This document shows, one piece after another, positions 58,486 through 64,000 of a stretch of 64,000 nt of DNA (the first letter of the stretch is position 1; every line of letters begins with the position of its first letter). The stretch covers positions 1 through 64,000 of the forward strand of contig NZ_JARZAJ010000001.1 of NCBI RefSeq assembly GCF_029892105.1. Reading direction: 5' to 3'. The DNA comes from Kitasatospora sp. GP82 (GTDB lineage Bacteria; Actinomycetota; Actinomycetes; Streptomycetales; Streptomycetaceae). A program made the translations under genes and the position numbers. The notes beneath the pieces are model-generated. The model was not told the origin of the DNA. It ran no database searches and saw nothing but the letters and a program-made list of their open reading frames with translations.

Positions 58486-58806
58486 GTGTTCTACGAAATC
58501 CGCCGCTACCAGAGCCAGCCCGGACGCCGCGAGGAGTGGGTCCGCTACATGGAGGACGTGGTCGTCCCGTTCCAGGCCGCGATGGGGATCGACGTCACCG
58601 CCTCGTTCATCGACGAGCAGGATGAGGACGGCTATGTGTGGATCAGGCGCTTCCAGGACGAGGCCCAGCGCGAGGCGCAGTACGCGGCCGTCTACGAGAG
58701 CGACCGCTGGAAGAACGAGATCGGCCCGGTGGTCTACGGACTGCTGATCCCCGAGAAGTCCGTGGTCTTCCGCGTCGCCCCCACGCCCGCCTCACCGCTG
58801 CAGTAG
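58486..58806 (+). CDS. NIPSNAP family protein
   Basis: 106 residues, GTG start. MFYEIRRYQSQPGRREEWVRYMEDVVVPFQAAMGIDV ... VWIRRFQDEAQREAQYAAVYESDRW matches the NIPSNAP ferredoxin-like (dimeric alpha-beta barrel) domain, which often accompanies oxidoreductases. Activity is unknown. The operon position suggests a role with the same small-molecule substrate as the quinone-reductase-like enzyme. Confidence 0.9.
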   Translation: MFYEIRRYQSQPGRREEWVRYMEDVVVPFQAAMGIDVTASFIDEQDEDGYVWIRRFQDEAQREAQYAAVYESDRWKNEIGPVVYGLLIPEKSVVFRVAPTPASPLQ

Positions 58807-58856
58807 CCCGCGCCGCAACCCGGCCGACAGCACGGCACGTTGAAGAAGGAATCCAG

Positions 58857-59300
58857 ATGAGCACCGACACCCTACCGACCAAGTCCTCCCCCGCTTCCTC
58901 GATCACCCAGGCTGCGGCCGGCGCGCTGATCGCGGCCGTCCGCCAGGCCGCAGCCCGGCTCGGCTTCCCGGCCGCCGTCGCCGTCACCGACGCGGGAGGC
59001 CACCTGAAGGCGTTCGAGCGCAGCGACGACACGCCGTTCCTCACCGCCGAGGTGGCCGTCGACAAGGCGTGGACCGCCGCATCCTTCCGCACCGCCACGC
59101 ATGTGTGGAACGAGTATCTGACCGACCGTCAGGTCGCGCCGCTGGCCCACCATCCGCGCCTGATGGCCGTCGGCGGTGGCTATCCGATCACCGAGAACGG
59201 CCGATGCGTCGGGGGCCTGGGCATCTCCGGCGGCACCTACGAGCAGGACCAGCAGGCCGCAGAGGAGGCGCTGACCTCCCTCGGTTTCGATCTGCCGTAG
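58857..59300 (+). CDS. GlcG/HbpS-family heme-binding-like protein
   Basis: 147 residues. The GlcG/HbpS fold is visible: SITQAAAGALIAAVRQAAARLGFPAAVAVTDAGGHLKAFERSDDTPFLTAEVAVDKAWTAASFRTAT ... GYPITENGRCVGGLGISGGTYEQDQQAAEEAL. HbpS of Streptomyces reticuli binds heme and senses redox stress. Cytoplasmic members accompany small-molecule oxidoreductases. No export signal is seen, so this one should be cytoplasmic. It is the last gene of the HxlR-controlled set. Confidence 0.9.
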   Translation: MSTDTLPTKSSPASSITQAAAGALIAAVRQAAARLGFPAAVAVTDAGGHLKAFERSDDTPFLTAEVAVDKAWTAASFRTATHVWNEYLTDRQVAPLAHHPRLMAVGGGYPITENGRCVGGLGISGGTYEQDQQAAEEALTSLGFDLP

Positions 59301-59431
59301 GCGGTTTCCGCCGACTCGGGTCTCAGCGGAACGCTCCGAACTCACGCCAGCAGCAACAGCGGCCGGCAGGCGTCGTGCCAGCACTGGTGGCGCCTGTCGG
59401 CCTTGCCCTGCTCCGTCGACCGGCCAGGGTC

Positions 59432-59844
59432 CTAGCCCTGTTCGGAAACGCTGGCCGTGAGCGTCCGCATGATCCGCATGGCCTCGGCGTGATCACCGGA
59501 AGGCAGTCCCATCGCCTCGCCGATAGCCGCCGGGACCGCCCGGGCCTGAGCCACAGTTCGTCGCCTCTGTGCACCGCTTCTCGATGGTCGAAGAGAAACG
59601 TCGGGATCGGCACGAGCGCTGTGGGTGTCTCGTTGCGGGGGAAGACGAGAAGGACACCCGGTCGGTCATTCGTGAACCAGCTGTCGAAGGCGAAGGGTGC
59701 GGGTCCTGCGTCTCCTTCGCCGAACACGACCAGACCGTCGAGGCCCTCTGCTTCCATGAAGCTGCGAGCCAGGTTCCAGCGCCTGTCCCGCTCGGCCAGT
59801 GAGTAGACGGGAACTGAAGTACGTTGCAGCGGTGGGAGCTTCAT
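59432..59844 (-). pseudogene. Broken M24 (creatinase/prolidase-like) peptidase gene
   Basis: The first ~95 codons (MKLPPLQRTSVPVYSLAERD, RRWNLARSFMEAEGLDGLVV, FGEGDAGPAPFAFDSWFTND, RPGVLLVFPRNETPTALVPI ... HREAVHRGDELWL) are the N-terminal creatinase domain. Near 59550 the frame must shift, because a sensible continuation (AVPAAIGEAMGLPSG, DHAEAMRIMRTLTASVSEQG, stop) lies in another frame. No catalytic pita-bread domain remains. It is a non-functional remnant carried in the inserted module. Confidence 0.7.
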
Positions 59845-59848
59845 GCTG

Positions 59849-60877
59849 CTAGCCCTCTCGTGATTGGGCGATGAGCGCGGTGGCGGTGTCGATGATCGTC
59901 TGTTCGGTGGGGCGGGGATGCCAGCCGAGCTGGGTGCGTGCTTTGCCGCTCTCGACGAGCCTGGTGCGGCCGAGCTCGGAACGCACCATCGCCAGCTGCG
60001 GGTTGCGCCGCGCGAGCAGCTTGACGACGAGGTCGGGCATGGCGCGCACGGGCACCTTGGCGGCTTCGTCCGGGAGTTTCTCGCGCAGGATGCGGGCGAT
60101 CTGCCGGTACCACAGGAAGGTGCCCGAACCGAGGTAGCGCTGGCCTGCGGCGGCCGGGCTCGTCATGGCGAGGATGTGGAGTTCGGCGATGTCGCGCACG
60201 TCGACGATGTTCCAGCCGATGTTCGGCACGGCGGGGATCTCGCGGGCGAGCAGGCGGCGGATGACCTCGACCGTTCCCGGCCTGCTCGCTGTGCCCAGCA
60301 TCGGGCCCTGCATGAACGTCGGGAGGACGGCGGTCAGTTCGAGCCCGGTCGCGGCGGCGAGATCCCACGCGTCGCGCTCGGCGAGGATCTTGGAATCGGG
60401 GTACGCGCGAACCGGGGTGCCGGACGGCGCGGTCCAGGTCGCCTCGCTCGCGGGCGTGTCCGGGTCGCCGGTGTCGGCCGTGAGGCCGGACGAGGTGAAC
60501 ACGGCACGCCTCACCCCGGCGCGGGCGGCGGCACCCAGGACACGGCGGGTGCCCTCACGTGCGGTGGTGACGAGATCCACACCCGAGCCGAAGGGCATCG
60601 GCGAGGCGGTGTGCAGCACGTAGTCGGCACCCGCGGCCGCCTCGTCCCAGCCGTCGTCGCTGAGCAGATCGGCGGCCGCGAACTCGATGGTTCCGGCCGC
60701 CTGCCCTCCTGCCTGCTCACTCACGGCGTCGCGCACCTGCTCCGCCTTGTCGAGGCTGCGCACGGTGGTGCGCACCCGGTAGCCGTGCTGGAGCAGGCCC
60801 GCGATCACCCAGCCGGCCAGGTAGCCGGTTCCGCCCGTGACGAGCACTGTCTCGCCGCCGACGTTACTGCCGGTCAT
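59849..60877 (-). CDS. NAD(P)-dependent aldehyde/ketone reductase (dihydroflavonol-reductase-like SDR)
   Basis: 342 residues. Extended SDR: ETVLVTGGTGYLAGWVIAGLLQHGYRVRTTVRSLDKA, ADYVLHTASPMPFG, VFTSSGLTA (catalytic Ser), YPDSKILAE (Tyr-x3-Lys), and NIVDVRDIAELHI. This is the pattern of DFR-like carbonyl reductases (as in yeast Gre2 and plant CCR). It is divergent from the MarR regulator with an operator-like palindrome between them, so it is probably its target. Substrate unknown. Confidence 0.92.
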   Translation of the reverse strand: MTGSNVGGETVLVTGGTGYLAGWVIAGLLQHGYRVRTTVRSLDKAEQVRDAVSEQAGGQAAGTIEFAAADLLSDDGWDEAAAGADYVLHTASPMPFGSGVDLVTTAREGTRRVLGAAARAGVRRAVFTSSGLTADTGDPDTPASEATWTAPSGTPVRAYPDSKILAERDAWDLAAATGLELTAVLPTFMQGPMLGTASRPGTVEVIRRLLAREIPAVPNIGWNIVDVRDIAELHILAMTSPAAAGQRYLGSGTFLWYRQIARILREKLPDEAAKVPVRAMPDLVVKLLARRNPQLAMVRSELGRTRLVESGKARTQLGWHPRPTEQTIIDTATALIAQSREG

Positions 60878-60886
60878 CTGTTGCTC

Positions 60887-60916
60887 CAATATCATTGAGT
60901 TTCTCATTGATATTTG
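60887..60916. promoter_or_regulatory. MarR-type operator between the SDR and MarR genes
   Basis: CAATATCATTGAG and CTCATTGATATTTG form an imperfect AT-rich inverted repeat around GTTT-like centre bases, 18 nt before the regulator start and 10 nt before the SDR start. Such a site would let MarR repress both genes. Confidence 0.75.
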
Positions 60917-60933
60917 AAAGGTACCATAGGTCC

Positions 60934-61401
60934 ATGACCATGGACAGTGACGCGAAGGCACCGACGACTCACCCTGCGGACGTCGAGCGGAAGGCCGAGA
61001 TCGTCCGTGTTCTCGTGGAGGTGGGAAACGCTGCGGACGGGGTCGTGGCCCAGGTGCTCGGCGAGTTCGGGGTCCCGTCCTCCGTCGCCGGCACGCTGTG
61101 GGCGCTCGCCCCGGGAACCGAGCCGCCGACGATGCGGGATGTGGCGGCCCGCCTGCGCTGCGACCCTTCCACGGTGAGTCTCGCCGCCGACAAGCTTCAG
61201 AGCATGGGACTCGTCGCCCGTCAGCCTCACCCCGCCGACGGCCGCAAGCGCACCCTGGTCCTCACGGAGCAAGGACACGAACTGTGGGAGGCGCTCAGAA
61301 CACGGCTGCACTCCTCTGGGCTGTTCGCCGGTCTCGACGCGCAGGAACAGGACACCCTGCTCGCGCTGCTGACGAAAATGCGAAACCCGCAACGCCCATA
61401 G
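60934..61401 (+). CDS. MarR-family transcriptional regulator
   Basis: 155 residues. The dimerisation helices (DVERKAEIVRVLVEVGNAADGVVAQVLGEF) are followed by the winged helix TMRDVAARLRCDPSTVSLAADKLQSMGLVARQPHPADGRKRTLVLTEQGHELWEAL, with the wing DGRKR-x-LVLT. The ATG at 60940 is an equally good start. It probably autoregulates and represses the divergent SDR gene until a small phenolic or carbonyl ligand appears. Confidence 0.93.
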   Translation: MTMDSDAKAPTTHPADVERKAEIVRVLVEVGNAADGVVAQVLGEFGVPSSVAGTLWALAPGTEPPTMRDVAARLRCDPSTVSLAADKLQSMGLVARQPHPADGRKRTLVLTEQGHELWEALRTRLHSSGLFAGLDAQEQDTLLALLTKMRNPQRP

Positions 61402-61409
61402 CCGACCCC

Positions 61410-61680
61410 TCACCGGCAAGGGAGCACATGGACCTGTTCGCCGGTCTCCGCGTTGATGATGATGCTCGCGTAGCGGTGCCGACGGCGCAGGGCGAAGCCG
61501 TCGACCCCGAGCACCCGTGGCAGCCCAGGCGCCGCCCCCTCAGCAGGACCAGCACTCGCTGGCTGTCCGCCGACACATCCGCCACCGTCCGGCGGTGATA
61601 CCGTGCTGCGCCTTGCTCGTCGGCAGCCCGCACGCCGGGCAGAGCACCCGAAACATCCTTGGCACGGCGCCACCTGAGAC
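61410..61680 (-). mobile_element. ISL3-family transposase remnant
   Basis: Minus-strand pieces in different frames: [16 protein letters not shown] (zinc-finger start), [27 protein letters not shown], and PRVLGVDGFALRRRHRYASIIINAETGEQVHVLPCR. In order they match the N-terminal zinc ribbon and the first catalytic block (GVDxFAxRRGHRY) of ISL3 transposases. Frameshifts and the missing C-terminal two thirds make it inactive. No terminal inverted repeats were identified. Confidence 0.8.
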
Positions 61681-61745
61681 GAGGCGACCGAGCGGAAGAT
61701 CGCCCGCTCTGGGCCGGACGGTCCGGATCGTGCGACGATGCCGGT

Positions 61746-61897
61746 ATGAACCGACTCGCGAACGCGACGTCGCCGTACCTGCTCCAGCACGCCTCCAATC
61801 CGGTGGATTGGTGGCCATGGGGAGAGGAGGCGATGAATGAAGCTAAGCGGCGGGACGTGCCCATCCTCTTGAGTGTGGGCTATGCGTCCTGCCACTT

Positions 61898-61907
<10 letters not shown>
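61746..61907 (+). pseudogene. 5' fragment 3 of the DUF255/YyaL-type gene
   Basis: 53 codons: [53 protein letters not shown], then TAG. It is directly upstream of the 3' part of the gene. Only a 20-nt insertion after TCCTGCCAC (61896-61915) separates the two, changing CHWC to CHLCF-stop and shifting the frame. If those 20 nt were removed, this fragment and 61916-63805 would form one intact gene. It contains one TTA codon, created by the insertion. Confidence 0.92.
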
Positions 61908-63805
<1,898 letters not shown>

Positions 63806-63835
63806 GACCCGCTGCCGCCGCGTGGCGCACATCCC

Positions 63836-63859
63836 AGCGCCCGGTCCGGACCGGGCGCT
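63836..63859 (+). terminator. Terminator of the DUF255 gene
   Basis: Perfect 24-bp palindrome: AGCGCCCGGTCC followed at once by its complement, 30 nt after the stop codon. Confidence 0.8.
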
Positions 63860-63898
63860 GCGTCGGCGGCCGGAGCCGGGAGCCCCGGTGGCCGGAGC

Positions 63899-64000
63899 CA
63901 TCGCGACGGCCGTCCGGTCTCCTTCGCCGGCGTGAGTCCGGTGATCGCGGGCATGTCCAGGATCGGGCCGGTCTTCACCCCGGCCGAACTGCGCGGCCGG
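63899..64000 (+). pseudogene. Partial GNAT acetyltransferase-like frame at the window edge
   Basis: HRDGRPVSFAGVSPVIAGMS and RIGPVFTPAELRGR read like the acetyl-CoA-binding part of a GNAT enzyme (usual form ...GVSPPxAGxARIGPVYTPPEHRGRGYA). There is no room for the N-terminal ~170 residues, because a terminator and the end of the DUF255 gene lie just upstream. So either it is a 5'-truncated remnant or the similarity is accidental. It continues beyond the window. Confidence 0.5.

Overview
This is a 64 kb piece of a high-GC actinomycete chromosome, almost certainly Streptomyces or Kitasatospora. The evidence is the strong third-position G/C bias, a UUA-reading tRNA-Leu (bldA), mycothiol metabolism (mca), a c-di-AMP riboswitch ahead of an rpfA-type gene, and a conserved core order (ppc ... 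mfd, mazG, rpfA, eno, divIC-like, DUF501, ppx, ndh, thiolase, cystathionine beta-synthase, metB, greA, mca). Most of the window is housekeeping DNA. Genes are separated by strong GC-rich hairpins, and a family of interspersed repeats recurs in the gaps.

Region by region. 1-3.2 kb: 5' part of ppc and a divergent orphan sensor kinase. 3.3-13.1 kb: an accessory block in which a nucleotide-sugar operon (oxidoreductase, epimerase, two DegT aminotransferases; 4.7-9.3 kb) is flanked by toxin/immunity-type genes (YwqJ deaminase + SUKH-3 on the left; an HNH-SUKH fusion and a large Imm35/deaminase/SUKH-4 fusion on the right). The first gene of the sugar operon has the only TTA codon I found in an intact gene, and bldA itself lies at 33.7 kb. 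13.4-20.7 kb: DivIVA/coiled-coil protein, mfd, a SurA-like lipoprotein, mazG. 20.8-24.2 kb: a truncated SDR gene, a P450, and rpfA behind a ydaO-type riboswitch. 24.4-29.8 kb: eno, a septum-formation protein, DUF501, ppx and ndh, with a Rex-like operator before ndh. 30-33.4 kb: a MacB/FtsX-type ABC exporter. 33.7-53.6 kb: bldA, a Bax-inhibitor-like membrane protein, thiolase, an SGNH hydrolase, sulfur-amino-acid genes (cystathionine beta-synthase, metB, msrA), an L,D-transpeptidase, threonine dehydratase, a DrrAB-type exporter, greA and mca.

53.7-63.8 kb is the most unusual part. A thioredoxin-fold (DUF255/YyaL-type) gene is split. Its 5' end sits next to mca in the expected place, and its 3' end lies 8 kb away. 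Between them are two more copies of only the 5' end, and all three break at the same codons (the CHWC motif). The intervening modules carry a toxin-antitoxin-like pair, a partial second copy of that pair, a tRNA-Thr 3' fragment, a Uma2-type nuclease, two regulator-controlled oxidoreductase sets (HxlR and MarR), a broken peptidase gene and an ISL3 transposase remnant. This looks like repeated site-specific accretion at one attachment site inside the gene. No recombinase gene remains.

Limits: all identifications come from reading motifs and gene order by eye, with no database search. Start codons are chosen from ribosome-binding sites and domain limits.
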